Part shown: in pieces, positions 18,384-27,626 of the stretch
Position numbering within the stretch: the stretch's first letter is position 1
Layout of the letters: every line of letters begins with the position of its first letter
From: Azospira oryzae
GTDB taxonomy: Bacteria > Pseudomonadota > Gammaproteobacteria > Burkholderiales > Rhodocyclaceae
Length of the DNA: 64,000 nucleotides
NCBI RefSeq assembly: GCF_004217225.1
Contig: NZ_SHKM01000002.1
Span: forward strand, 253,307-317,306
Direction of reading: 5' to 3'
Program-made: the position numbers and the translations under genes
The notes under the pieces: model-generated
What the model was told of the DNA's origin: nothing
What the model saw: only the letters and a program-made list of their open reading frames with translations
Database searches by the model: none

Positions 18384-20390
18384 TCAGATCGTATCGAGAA
18401 TCAAGCGATCATCATTACCTGGAGCAAGCAACGCCACAAGCCGCACCAAATCTGCCTGAGTTACTGCCGCAAGAGCCGGATCAGTAATCGGTAAAACAAG
18501 CCAGCGACTCTCAGCATCGATTTGTGCCAGCACCGTATTTTGTGGCGGCGGAAATAGCGTCGCTTGCCCTCCAAGTACTGCCCGCCACAAAGTCTGGGTA
18601 TCAGCCGGTTGCCCCCGAAACGCAATATCGACATGCTTACGTTCGCAAAACGAATGCAGACTTCCTGAAAATGCCACTCGTAGATAGCCCAATGCAGCAT
18701 GTAGATCGCCTGAAGATGGAGCGGCATTGGCGATGAGTGATCTCGTTGCCTGAATCGGATTACCCTCCATCCCACCATTCTCGATTACAGTCAGCAATTT
18801 ATCGACTGATGCTATTGCACCCTCCACTTCAGCGCGTGCGATGTTTGGCGGTGCAGCATGAGAGTAAGGATTGAGCACCACCTTTCGAAACAATTTAACC
18901 CGCTCAATGACCCCGGCCATACAGACTTTTGCCGAATGGGCCTTAAACCATCCTTCGACAGCAGACAACAGTTTTTCCGTATCCAGATGGCGGGGATCTG
19001 TCTTGAATACAACAGGGACACCGAATCGTTCACAGAACGATTTCAGGGCGAGTTCGAAGGCAGCACGGGTGTAATTGGCAGCAGCGGGAACGTGATGATT
19101 TGCCAAAAAATTACGTGCTTGGTCAAGCGATGCCTTTGCCGCCTTATTCCCAGGAGCACGAACGGTGGGTGCCGGAATACCTCGCACGACATCTTCGCCT
19201 TCGAAGACTTCCAAAGACTTCCAGTGGCCGGTGTTACCTAGATGGAAGCGGGCCATTTCGAACCACACCCGGTCGTGGGTTAGCAGCACGGTTTGCCAGT
19301 CGGCGAACTTTGAGTTGAGCACATCCAGCACTGGCAGGCGGTTCGAGTGGTCGAGGCCAATCAGCACATCGTCGAGTACCAGCAGCTTCAACGCCGTTGT
19401 AGTGGCGGTCGGTGTACATGCCAGCCGTCCCGCCAAATAGATCGCTAATGCCAGTGCGGATAGGCGGGCCTCGTTCAGGAAATGCTGCGGTACTGAAAGC
19501 TGGTGGCTGCGATAACTGACATCCAACGTAAGTGAACGGCCAGCAATCTCGCGATCCCGCTTGTAGTAGGCTGCTGTGTAAGTAATGCCGCCAAAAGCAA
19601 ATGGCGCGACGGAAACGTCCGACCCGATCAGATCACCCAGCAAAGTACCAATAAGGGGATGAAGCGCCGTCAGGGCTTGATTGAAACCATTGTTGAAGTT
19701 CGCGCAGGCCTGATTCACCCTAGTCAACGCTGGTTGTGTATGTTTGGCTGGCTTTGCTTGTTCCACCGCCCTCCACAACTCGCCAATGGTTTGCGTTGTT
19801 CCACCAGCCACCGTCACTGGAAAGTCGGCCAGCAGTTTTTCCAAGGCGATGTCGAACAGATTGATTGCGCCATCGCCCTGCTTGTAGTTGGTATCAAGCA
19901 AGGCGCGATAGTCCAGTGCAGCCCTGCGCAGAGCAGTCTGCGTCACACGTGTGTCGTTACCCCCGGCAACTGTGGCGGGGTGTCGCTCACGGGTCGGCGT
20001 TGTGCCGCCGATGGGGTGGCTACCGAGCGGCGCGGCTCCGATCGCGCCTGAGCCTAGTTGCATGAACCACTTTGCACTTGGCGCACCATCGTTGAACTCA
20101 ACCTCAACCGCGCAGCTCGTTTCCGGTTCTCCTGAAAATACATTCTTGTAGACACGGAGGTTTCTGCTTCGCTTGAGCGAGAAGAAGTCGGAAAGCGCAT
20201 GAAAGACCGACGACTTGCCCGCCCCGTTCTCGCCATACACCAGCAGGTTCTTACCATCCAGATCAAAGTGCGCAGGCGCTGGACCGGGGAAGGCGCGAAA
20301 GTCGGTAAGCGTGAGGCGCTTGATGCGCAGGGGCGTTGCCGACGCTACAGACGCTGGCGGCGGTGCTGGCGCAGGCGGAACGGCGCTCAT
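18384..20390 (-). CDS. RecF/SMC-like AAA ATPase with duplicated C-terminal helical module
   Basis: 668 residues. After a Pro/Ala-rich leader, LRIKRLTLTDFRAF begins an ABC/SMC-like nucleotide domain: P-loop YGENGAGKSS (52-61), a signature-like LNEARLSALALAIYLAG (about 300) and Walker B LLVLDDVLIGLD (about 333-344), then LLTHD. The C-terminal third holds two related helical units (about 430-530 and 555-600), each with R-x-AF-x3-L-x-SFCER; the first continues to a conserved-looking LNPYSHA. Its start overlaps the methylase stop by 4 bases, so it is the fourth gene of the Fic-helicase-methylase operon. Such ATPases often sense or load on DNA ends in defence systems; this role is inference. Confidence 0.82.
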   Translation of the reverse strand: MSAVPPAPAPPPASVASATPLRIKRLTLTDFRAFPGPAPAHFDLDGKNLLVYGENGAGKSSVFHALSDFFSLKRSRNLRVYKNVFSGEPETSCAVEVEFNDGAPSAKWFMQLGSGAIGAAPLGSHPIGGTTPTRERHPATVAGGNDTRVTQTALRRAALDYRALLDTNYKQGDGAINLFDIALEKLLADFPVTVAGGTTQTIGELWRAVEQAKPAKHTQPALTRVNQACANFNNGFNQALTALHPLIGTLLGDLIGSDVSVAPFAFGGITYTAAYYKRDREIAGRSLTLDVSYRSHQLSVPQHFLNEARLSALALAIYLAGRLACTPTATTTALKLLVLDDVLIGLDHSNRLPVLDVLNSKFADWQTVLLTHDRVWFEMARFHLGNTGHWKSLEVFEGEDVVRGIPAPTVRAPGNKAAKASLDQARNFLANHHVPAAANYTRAAFELALKSFCERFGVPVVFKTDPRHLDTEKLLSAVEGWFKAHSAKVCMAGVIERVKLFRKVVLNPYSHAAPPNIARAEVEGAIASVDKLLTVIENGGMEGNPIQATRSLIANAAPSSGDLHAALGYLRVAFSGSLHSFCERKHVDIAFRGQPADTQTLWRAVLGGQATLFPPPQNTVLAQIDAESRWLVLPITDPALAAVTQADLVRLVALLAPGNDDRLILDTI

Positions 20391-23300
20391 TCCTTGCCCT
20401 CGATGATGCGCACCACTTCCAGGGCTTGCAGGTCGAAGAGCATGGCGTAGATGGGGTGGTCGTTGGCAAAGAGGGTGGCAGCCAGTTTTTCCGCTGCCTT
20501 GGCAAGCGCGTCGCCCTGCGAGGCGGCCAGCTTGCCGACACCGGCTTTCTCGCAGGCATCGAACAGGCGAATATTCGCGGCGTGAAGTTCCTCGGGGAAG
20601 AACAGCTCAAAGACGAAACCATTGATGAGTTGCTCATAGCGTTGGTCACGTGTGCCAAGTACCGCATCCACAACCGAACTCATAAGAGTTTTCTGTGTGC
20701 TTGTACCTGACGGAATCGGAAAATTCGACACGTACATCGGCTTGAACTCGTAAAACCCCCCTTGCTTGCCTGAGAAGGTCTGGCGAGTGATCCACCACGA
20801 CAGAGATGAATTCAGAACTCCTAGCACATAGCGCCACTCTTCAGTGACGATGATACTGGTCTTGTCATTGCCATAAAAACCTTCGAGATCAGGCGCGTAC
20901 TCCACGCCATCCTCAATTGCAGGCACAAGAATCTTCGGCCTCTCAAACTCCGCAAGGTAGCTTTCTTTGGGGTTGTTATCTAACTCCAACCAGTGATGTT
21001 GACCTTCACTCTTTCCCCCACGCGAGGATGTGCATTGACCACGCTTTCGCAAGGCATCTTCGAACTGCGAGAGATGCTTCAGGATTGCCGGATACTCCGG
21101 TAACTGCTCATGAAATCCGAATGGAAAGGCAATGAGATACAAATCGGCCCACTCGACTTTCCACCGTTTGACATCGCGTCCGCGCAGATAGGGTTTTATT
21201 AACTCTGCTGACTTCGGGTCTTCCGCGATAAGCCGCTGTCTTGTCGCCCCATCAATGACAAAGGCTTCGTTCAGTCCCGTCTTGATTCCGTAGTAGAACC
21301 GTCCTTGTACATACTCACCTAAAGGTGTACCTGCGCTGCGAATCCGTGCCAGCAGTTGCCGCTGGCTTTGTGGTTCGAGTTGCCAACCCTGCTTCTTAAG
21401 TTCGGACTGTGGCACATCGAAAGCTTCCTGTTGAAACACGACAGGGAACTGCTCCACGGGATGCTCCTGTGACCAGTTCAAGGCGCGCACCTGATCGCTC
21501 GCAGGCACCGGGTTCAGCGGCTTCTCGCGCCGCGTGGCAATCACGATGGTGGGGTAGGCAAGGGCGGTAAACACCGCTTCATCGCCAAAATCAATAATGC
21601 TCTCTAGGCGCGTGTGCGAGGCCATGAACAGGCGCAGGTTCTCGCCATACTTGGCGCGATACCATTTGTTGGAAGTGATGAACGACAGCACACCTTGCGG
21701 CTTGAGCAACTTGACCGAACGCTCATAGAAAAAGACATAAAGGTCTGCCCGGCTAGCAGCGCACTCGTAGTGGTATTCGCTCTTCAGAACGGGCGTCAAA
21801 TCCTTGATGTCTTCATGCCGCACATAGGGCGGGTTGGCAATCACGATGTCGAACACCGCTTCGGAATTGTCCTGCGCACGTGGCATGCCGAACATCCATT
21901 CCACATCGAAGAAGTCAGCGTAGCGATTCTGGTCAAACGGATCCCAGCGCGCCATGCGCTCGGCGTCGTTGGCAGTGACGAAACCATCGCGCTTGAGCAG
22001 AGTTACCAACTCCTCGTGCAGCTTCTGCACCTTTTCCTTGCGGCGCTTCTTGGTGGCACGGGTACGCGAGGTGAAGTAGGCGGCGTTGGCATCACGCAGT
22101 TCGGCCTCCTTCTCCGCGATGGCCGGGTCATCCAACAGCGATCCTTGCGCGCCGTGGCGCGGCACGCCGAACAGGGTGTTGGCAGCGACGATCTTGGTTT
22201 CCAGATTGGGCAGCGGGGTGATATTCCAGTTAGGCTTGCTGCGGTCTATGGGTTGGCTGACGATGAGGGCGATGAAAAAGCGCAGTTTGGCAATCTGTAC
22301 CGCTATGGGCTGGATGTCCGAGCCGAAGATGCACTTCTCGATCAGATAGAGCTTGCGGGTGTAGTCGGCATAGGCCGGGTCGGCAAAGTCCTTCTTGTGC
22401 TTTTCCAGCGCGGCTTCGGCATCTTCGATTTCGGCATCGCGCTGCACGGGGTCGGGCGTTTTCTTCGCCAAGGCGAGGCGCTGTTGCAGCGGAGCCAGGT
22501 TCTGGTCGCGCCAGCGGCGGTTGTCGGGATCGAGTTTTTTCAAAGCCACGAAGAGCTTGGCCAAGACACCCATTGGGAAGGCGCCAGAGCCGCAGGCCGG
22601 ATCGAGCACTTTCAGTTGTTCAATGGCGAGCACCAGCACGTCGGCCTCTGCTTCGCCGAAAGCGTGCTCCGTGTCGGCGTGCGAGAGCAACTGGCGCAAA
22701 TCTTGTTCGCGCTGTTCCCCGTTGGGTAGATGACGGGCGAAGTAGGCAATGAGTGCCTCGTCCACCATGTAGTCCACCACCTCGCGCGGGGTGTAGAAAC
22801 TGCCGGACTGTTTGCGCGCAGTGCTGCGGGTGTCCGGGTTGTAGCTGGCAAGCAGGTTCTCGAATACCTTGCCCAGCAGTTCGGGATCGAGCGCTACTTC
22901 CTCGTCCAGCGGCGTGTTCTCGTCCACGGTGAATTTGTAGCTGTCGAGCAGGTCTATCAGGCCCTTGACCGGATAACGCTTGCCCTTGGTCTCGAACTCG
23001 GTGTTCAGCGTCGCATCATCCGTGCCACCGAAAAAGAGCTTGTTCGGTACTTTGGCTTGGGCATCGGGGCGACGCGAGAAACCGTCGATGCGCAGTACCA
23101 ATCCTTTGCCCTCCTGCACCACCAATTTTTTAAGTTCCGGGCGGCGGGCCAGCTCCTCATCCGTAAGTTGCTCGTCCAGGCACTCAAACAGGCCGCCGTT
23201 GAGGAAGGGCACGTGGGCGAAGTAGTCTTGCAGTACTGTTTCAGGGTGCTTGAAGGCGTCCTGATGACGATAGACCAGCGAGATGAGGTAATCGCCCTTC

Positions 23301-24319
23301 ATGCCGTTGCCGGTTTTGGCCCAGCGGCGGTCATTGCCCATCTCCTGATTCAGGGTGGCAAAGAACAGGTTTTGCAGAATGGCGTGGTAGTAGTTGCTTT
23401 CATCCGGCGCGGTATCCGGCGCCTGCTTTAGCAGGCCGCGCAATGCTTCCCGCTCGAACAGGGTATTGGGTACCAAACCGCGCTCTTTGATGAACCAGAC
23501 GAAGATCAGGCGCGTAAGCAAGCGGATGACACCAATGGCATTGCGATCCGGCCCGCCGCCCTTCGGAAATTCCACCTCCTTGGTGGCCCACATGTACCAC
23601 CAAGCCAGTTGCTGATAGAAATCCTTGTTGAGCTTCTGCGTGGAGAGCGTGTCGATCCAGGCGTCATACAGTTCGCGGAAGTTGCCGGGTCGGCGCTTGT
23701 CGCCCAGATTCATCAAGGTGAGGCTTGCCAGGATGTCTGTGTGCGCACGATGAGGGGCGGTAAGGCGCACATCCTTGATGACGGTGATGCGGCTGTCGAT
23801 GACGTCGCGGCTGGCATCGCGCATGTTTTGCCGCCGGTCGATCACCGCGAGAGAAAACAGCTCTTCCTGGCGGAACAGGAAGATGGCCGGCATGGGGAAT
23901 CGCTTGTTCAACTCACGTGCGATGGTTGCCAGCTGGCTGCGCGACCAACCCTCGCCTTGCAGATCGATGGCAAGAAAGACGAAGGACTCAATCTGGCCTT
24001 GTGTCAGCTTGCCATCCGCGCCTACAGGTGCTTGCCCCAGAGCCAGTGAAGGAATCTCGTCGTTGGTGAGCTGGAACAGGAAAGCGCAGGACTTCCAGCG
24101 ATTGGCATGCACCTTGGCGCGGCTGATGCTGCCAAGCTCGGGACGAAATTGTTCGATGCTGCCCAGTAGCGCTTCTGCTGTGTTACCCAGTTCTGCCGTT
24201 TTATCGCTGCTGTAGCCCAAGGCATGGAGCAGAGCGATGGCACCTGTTGCCAATGGCTGGGTGGAGAAGTTTTGCAGCGCATCCTGAATGGATTGGCGAA
24301 GGGCGGAGTTGTCAGTCAT
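20387..24319 (-). CDS. Eco57I-class (type IIG/PglX-like) adenine-specific DNA methyltransferase
   Basis: 1310 residues. The amino-methyltransferase core has motif I DPACGSGAFPMG (about 574) and motif IV NPPYVRHED (about 827), with the QSGSFYTPREVVDYMV lead-in typical of Eco57I/PglX-like enzymes. A long N-terminal region (1-480) includes FLFRQEELFSLAVIDRRQ; I cannot identify a PD-(D/E)xK nuclease in it. The C-terminal part (from about 980) resembles a target-recognition region. It probably makes N6-methyladenine to mark self DNA. It overlaps the helicase gene by 8 bases and the ATPase gene by 4. There is no separate specificity subunit. It could be a bifunctional restriction enzyme; the sequence alone does not decide. 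Confidence 0.85.
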   Translation of the reverse strand: MTDNSALRQSIQDALQNFSTQPLATGAIALLHALGYSSDKTAELGNTAEALLGSIEQFRPELGSISRAKVHANRWKSCAFLFQLTNDEIPSLALGQAPVGADGKLTQGQIESFVFLAIDLQGEGWSRSQLATIARELNKRFPMPAIFLFRQEELFSLAVIDRRQNMRDASRDVIDSRITVIKDVRLTAPHRAHTDILASLTLMNLGDKRRPGNFRELYDAWIDTLSTQKLNKDFYQQLAWWYMWATKEVEFPKGGGPDRNAIGVIRLLTRLIFVWFIKERGLVPNTLFEREALRGLLKQAPDTAPDESNYYHAILQNLFFATLNQEMGNDRRWAKTGNGMKGDYLISLVYRHQDAFKHPETVLQDYFAHVPFLNGGLFECLDEQLTDEELARRPELKKLVVQEGKGLVLRIDGFSRRPDAQAKVPNKLFFGGTDDATLNTEFETKGKRYPVKGLIDLLDSYKFTVDENTPLDEEVALDPELLGKVFENLLASYNPDTRSTARKQSGSFYTPREVVDYMVDEALIAYFARHLPNGEQREQDLRQLLSHADTEHAFGEAEADVLVLAIEQLKVLDPACGSGAFPMGVLAKLFVALKKLDPDNRRWRDQNLAPLQQRLALAKKTPDPVQRDAEIEDAEAALEKHKKDFADPAYADYTRKLYLIEKCIFGSDIQPIAVQIAKLRFFIALIVSQPIDRSKPNWNITPLPNLETKIVAANTLFGVPRHGAQGSLLDDPAIAEKEAELRDANAAYFTSRTRATKKRRKEKVQKLHEELVTLLKRDGFVTANDAERMARWDPFDQNRYADFFDVEWMFGMPRAQDNSEAVFDIVIANPPYVRHEDIKDLTPVLKSEYHYECAASRADLYVFFYERSVKLLKPQGVLSFITSNKWYRAKYGENLRLFMASHTRLESIIDFGDEAVFTALAYPTIVIATRREKPLNPVPASDQVRALNWSQEHPVEQFPVVFQQEAFDVPQSELKKQGWQLEPQSQRQLLARIRSAGTPLGEYVQGRFYYGIKTGLNEAFVIDGATRQRLIAEDPKSAELIKPYLRGRDVKRWKVEWADLYLIAFPFGFHEQLPEYPAILKHLSQFEDALRKRGQCTSSRGGKSEGQHHWLELDNNPKESYLAEFERPKILVPAIEDGVEYAPDLEGFYGNDKTSIIVTEEWRYVLGVLNSSLSWWITRQTFSGKQGGFYEFKPMYVSNFPIPSGTSTQKTLMSSVVDAVLGTRDQRYEQLINGFVFELFFPEELHAANIRLFDACEKAGVGKLAASQGDALAKAAEKLAATLFANDHPIYAMLFDLQALEVVRIIEGKE

Positions 24320-27300
24320 TGTTCACGTCCTTGATCACCAGCCAGGTGATGAGATCGAAATCGTTGGTTTGCTTGATTTGCTTCGCTGCATCGGCAAGCT
24401 TGCCACCACGCCCCGAGAAAAGATTCCCCGCGTTCTTGCGCCCAAACTGTGCAGCAATGGCAGCCACCGCCTTGTCGAGCAGGCCGCTGTAGCGGCTCAT
24501 GTCCTGCCCATGGGCAGTCTCTTCGTCGAACAGCTTGCACAGCTTGGCGTGTGGTTCGGTCTGGCCCTGGCAGACCGCGCGGAAGATTTCCAGGATCTGC
24601 TTGGGCGCGGTGAAGTTGTAGCGCACCTCGCCATCGTCACGGATATAGACGAGGAAGTACGGTTGCAGCGGGTTGACTGCCTCATTGCCGGCGGCGTCGA
24701 TGCGCTGCTTCAGGCAGTAGATGATGCCGGGCTTGATGGTGCTGTACTCCGCGTGTGGCGGCACCACGGCGTAGAGGCCGAAGGGGGCTTCTTCCAGCTT
24801 CTCTCGGTTGGCCTCGATGTAAGTGGCCAGTTCCATGCGGAAGTCATCCAGCGTGAATTCGCCCAGCGCGACGGACTCGTTGAAATCTTCCAGATCGAGC
24901 ACTTCGTCCTTGAGTCGCAGCAATTGCTTGTCGCGGTAGCGCATGTCCTGCTTGATGAGGTCTTCTAGGTCTTCGGCTTGCAGGATGTTGTCTTCCGCCG
25001 TGGCGGCGATATCGACCAGAGCCATGCGCGCCTCGACACGGTTCTTGAGATTGATGTACTTGTTCAAGTCCGGCGTGGGCCAGAAGTTGACGAGCTGGAT
25101 GGCGTTGTTGGGACTGCCGATGCGGTCGATACGACCAAAGCGCTGGATGATGCGCACCGGGTTCCAGTGGATGTCGTAGTTGATGAGGTAGTCGCAGTCC
25201 TGCAGGTTTTGGCCTTCAGAGATGCAGTCGGTGGCGATGAGGATGTCGATTTCGCCATCCTGCGGCATGGACTTCATCTTGCCCCGTTGTTTGGCGCGCG
25301 GAGCGAAGTTAGTGAGGATGTGGGTGAAGTCGGCCTGGCCGAAGGTGCTGCGGTTGGGGCGTGCGCCGCCAGACACCAGAGCGATGTGAACGCCCAGCGT
25401 GTTGCGTGACCAGTCTTCCAATTCTTCGTACAGATAGGCAGCGGTATCGGCGAAGGCGCAGAACACAATGACCTTGCGGTTTTCCTCGCCCAGTGTGTTG
25501 GTGCTGGGGTGACGCACCTTGTGTTCGATGAGGCACTTGAGTTCGGCGAGCTTGGCATCGCGCGATGCATCGACGGCTTGGGCAGCATCGGCCAGCAGCG
25601 AAAGCTGTTGCTTGTCGGTGGTCAGATCGGCCAGCCAGGCGGCCACGTCCATATGCTCCATGCGGTACTTGAGCTTGGTTCCCGCCTGGAAGGCCTGGGC
25701 CAGTTCTTCGTCTTCTTCGGCTGGCTCCACGAAGAAATCAGGCTGGATGTCTTCCGCCGTCTCGGCCTGGTGTTGCAGGAACTGCTTGAGCCGTTCTTCC
25801 AAGTCTTCGATCTTGCTGACGGTGCGCTCCATGGTGATGGCAAAGGCGCGCACAGAGCTTTCCAGGCGCTTGAGGAAGTTCACCTTCATCATGCCGATCA
25901 GGAACTTCTCGCGGTTCTCCTGGCTGAAGTTCTTGACGCGATGGTCTTCGTACTGCGCCTTGAACGCTTCCAGCACGTACTTGGACGGCTTGAAGATGGA
26001 AAGCTGGTAGTTGTCGATCTCGTCGTTCAACTTGTCGTAAGAGAGGAAGCGACCCTTGAGGTCGATTTCGGAGAACACGGATTCCGGCTTTTTGCGCTTG
26101 GGGAACTGGCCGATCTGTGCCATCGAGGCTTTGTAATACTTCTGGATGTGCTTGCGCGAACGAGCGATGGTGAGTTCGTCCAGCAGGGTGAAGAACCCAG
26201 CGGAGAGCCTTTCCATCAGGTCACGGGCATCCCGCTCGCCAGAGCGCCTGGCCCACTCCATGAAGGTCTTTTGGGCGACGGTAAGCGTGTCCTTGATGCT
26301 GTTGATGCCGAAGCTCTGCGAAAAGGCAGTATCGCGCCCTTCGGTGACAAAGTAGATTTGGTTTCGCAGGTCTTTGAGGTCGTTGTTGACCGGGGTTGCG
26401 GATAGCAGCAACACCTTGGTCTTGACCCCAGTCTTGATGATGTCGTCCATCAGCCGCTCATAGCGGCTCTTCTTGATGAGGTTGCCTTCTTCGTCGCGCT
26501 TGCCCTTGGTGTTGTTGCGGAAGTTGTGCGATTCGTCGATGACGATCAGATCGAAGTTGCCCCAGTTGAGCGTTGCCAGGTCGATGCCATCTACGCGGCC
26601 GCTGTCACGTGACAGGTCGGTGTGCGAGAGCACTGTGTAGGCAAAGCGATCCTTGAGGAAGGGGTTGAGTTCGCTGTTGTTCTGGGCGAGATAGACCGTC
26701 CAGTTGTCGCGCAGCTTCTTGGGGCATAGCACCAGCACACGGTGATTGCGCAGCTCGTAGTACTTGATGACCGCCAATGCCAAGTAGGTTTTACCCAGGC
26801 CCACGCTGTCGGCCAGGATGCAGCCGTTATGCAGGTTGATCTTGTGGATGGCGCCTTTGACACCGTCCTTCTGGAAATCGAACAGTGCCTTCCAGACCTC
26901 TGTATCGATGATGGCGGTTTGGTCGAACAATGCGGCGTCGGCTTCCTGCCCGGACAGGAAGCGTTCGAAGACGTGGTAGAGCGTCTTGAAATAGACGAAC
27001 TCCGGCGCATGATCGACATAAAGCTGCTCCAGGTAGCGCAGAACATCGGCCTTGACGTCGGCAACCAGTTTTTCGTCGCTCCAGATTTCATCGAACCATT
27101 GTTTGAGGTCGGCCCTGTCGCGGTCGCCATCGACAATGAGGTTCAGTTCGATGTTGGGCGTATCGGACAAGCCGAGGCCGCGCCGGGTGAAGTTTGAGCT
27201 GCCCAATAGCGCATGTTCACGTCGGCCATCGTCAATGTGATAGAGCTTGCCGTGCAGGAGGTTGGCCTGGCGGACTGAGCGGATATCGACCTTGTCGCGC

Positions 27301-27626
27301 AACCATGCAGCGCAGCGACGAGCGACTTCCTTCTGTTGCAGGCGGTTGGCCAACTCCATGCCTTCGTCTTCGATCTTGAAAGCTTTCTTGTCGGTCTTGT
27401 CCGGGTCGAGCGAAGCGATGAAGCGGGGTTCGCCGAACAGGAAGTTCAGATGATCGATCTGGTCAAGCTGACTGGACAGCGCATCGTAGGCGTAGATGGT
27501 GAAGTAGGCCGATACCACGGAAAGTTGGCTGCCTGCGGCCATTTTCTCGGCCAGGAAGTCGGCGACCTTGCCGCGAGTATGGTTGTCACGGATGCCATGA
27601 CTGATGATGTTTCTTTGAGTACTCAT
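24312..27626 (-). CDS. PLD-nuclease/SNF2 helicase fusion protein
   Basis: 1104 residues. The N-terminus is a phospholipase-D-type domain with one HKD motif, HGKLYHID (about 123-130) followed by GSSNFTRRGLG, the form found in nucleases. From about 250 comes an SF2/SNF2 motor: Walker A SVGLGKTYLAL (about 272), DESH (about 362), LLLSATPVNND (about 405), VIVFCAF and the arginine-finger region WNPVRIIQRFGRIDRIGS (about 820-838). The C-terminal 250 residues are of unknown fold. Combining helicase and PLD nuclease in one chain fits a restriction or DNA-degrading effector. It overlaps the Fic gene stop by 4 bases and the methylase start by 8. The role is inferred from domains and context. Confidence 0.88.
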   Translation of the reverse strand: MSTQRNIISHGIRDNHTRGKVADFLAEKMAAGSQLSVVSAYFTIYAYDALSSQLDQIDHLNFLFGEPRFIASLDPDKTDKKAFKIEDEGMELANRLQQKEVARRCAAWLRDKVDIRSVRQANLLHGKLYHIDDGRREHALLGSSNFTRRGLGLSDTPNIELNLIVDGDRDRADLKQWFDEIWSDEKLVADVKADVLRYLEQLYVDHAPEFVYFKTLYHVFERFLSGQEADAALFDQTAIIDTEVWKALFDFQKDGVKGAIHKINLHNGCILADSVGLGKTYLALAVIKYYELRNHRVLVLCPKKLRDNWTVYLAQNNSELNPFLKDRFAYTVLSHTDLSRDSGRVDGIDLATLNWGNFDLIVIDESHNFRNNTKGKRDEEGNLIKKSRYERLMDDIIKTGVKTKVLLLSATPVNNDLKDLRNQIYFVTEGRDTAFSQSFGINSIKDTLTVAQKTFMEWARRSGERDARDLMERLSAGFFTLLDELTIARSRKHIQKYYKASMAQIGQFPKRKKPESVFSEIDLKGRFLSYDKLNDEIDNYQLSIFKPSKYVLEAFKAQYEDHRVKNFSQENREKFLIGMMKVNFLKRLESSVRAFAITMERTVSKIEDLEERLKQFLQHQAETAEDIQPDFFVEPAEEDEELAQAFQAGTKLKYRMEHMDVAAWLADLTTDKQQLSLLADAAQAVDASRDAKLAELKCLIEHKVRHPSTNTLGEENRKVIVFCAFADTAAYLYEELEDWSRNTLGVHIALVSGGARPNRSTFGQADFTHILTNFAPRAKQRGKMKSMPQDGEIDILIATDCISEGQNLQDCDYLINYDIHWNPVRIIQRFGRIDRIGSPNNAIQLVNFWPTPDLNKYINLKNRVEARMALVDIAATAEDNILQAEDLEDLIKQDMRYRDKQLLRLKDEVLDLEDFNESVALGEFTLDDFRMELATYIEANREKLEEAPFGLYAVVPPHAEYSTIKPGIIYCLKQRIDAAGNEAVNPLQPYFLVYIRDDGEVRYNFTAPKQILEIFRAVCQGQTEPHAKLCKLFDEETAHGQDMSRYSGLLDKAVAAIAAQFGRKNAGNLFSGRGGKLADAAKQIKQTNDFDLITWLVIKDVNND

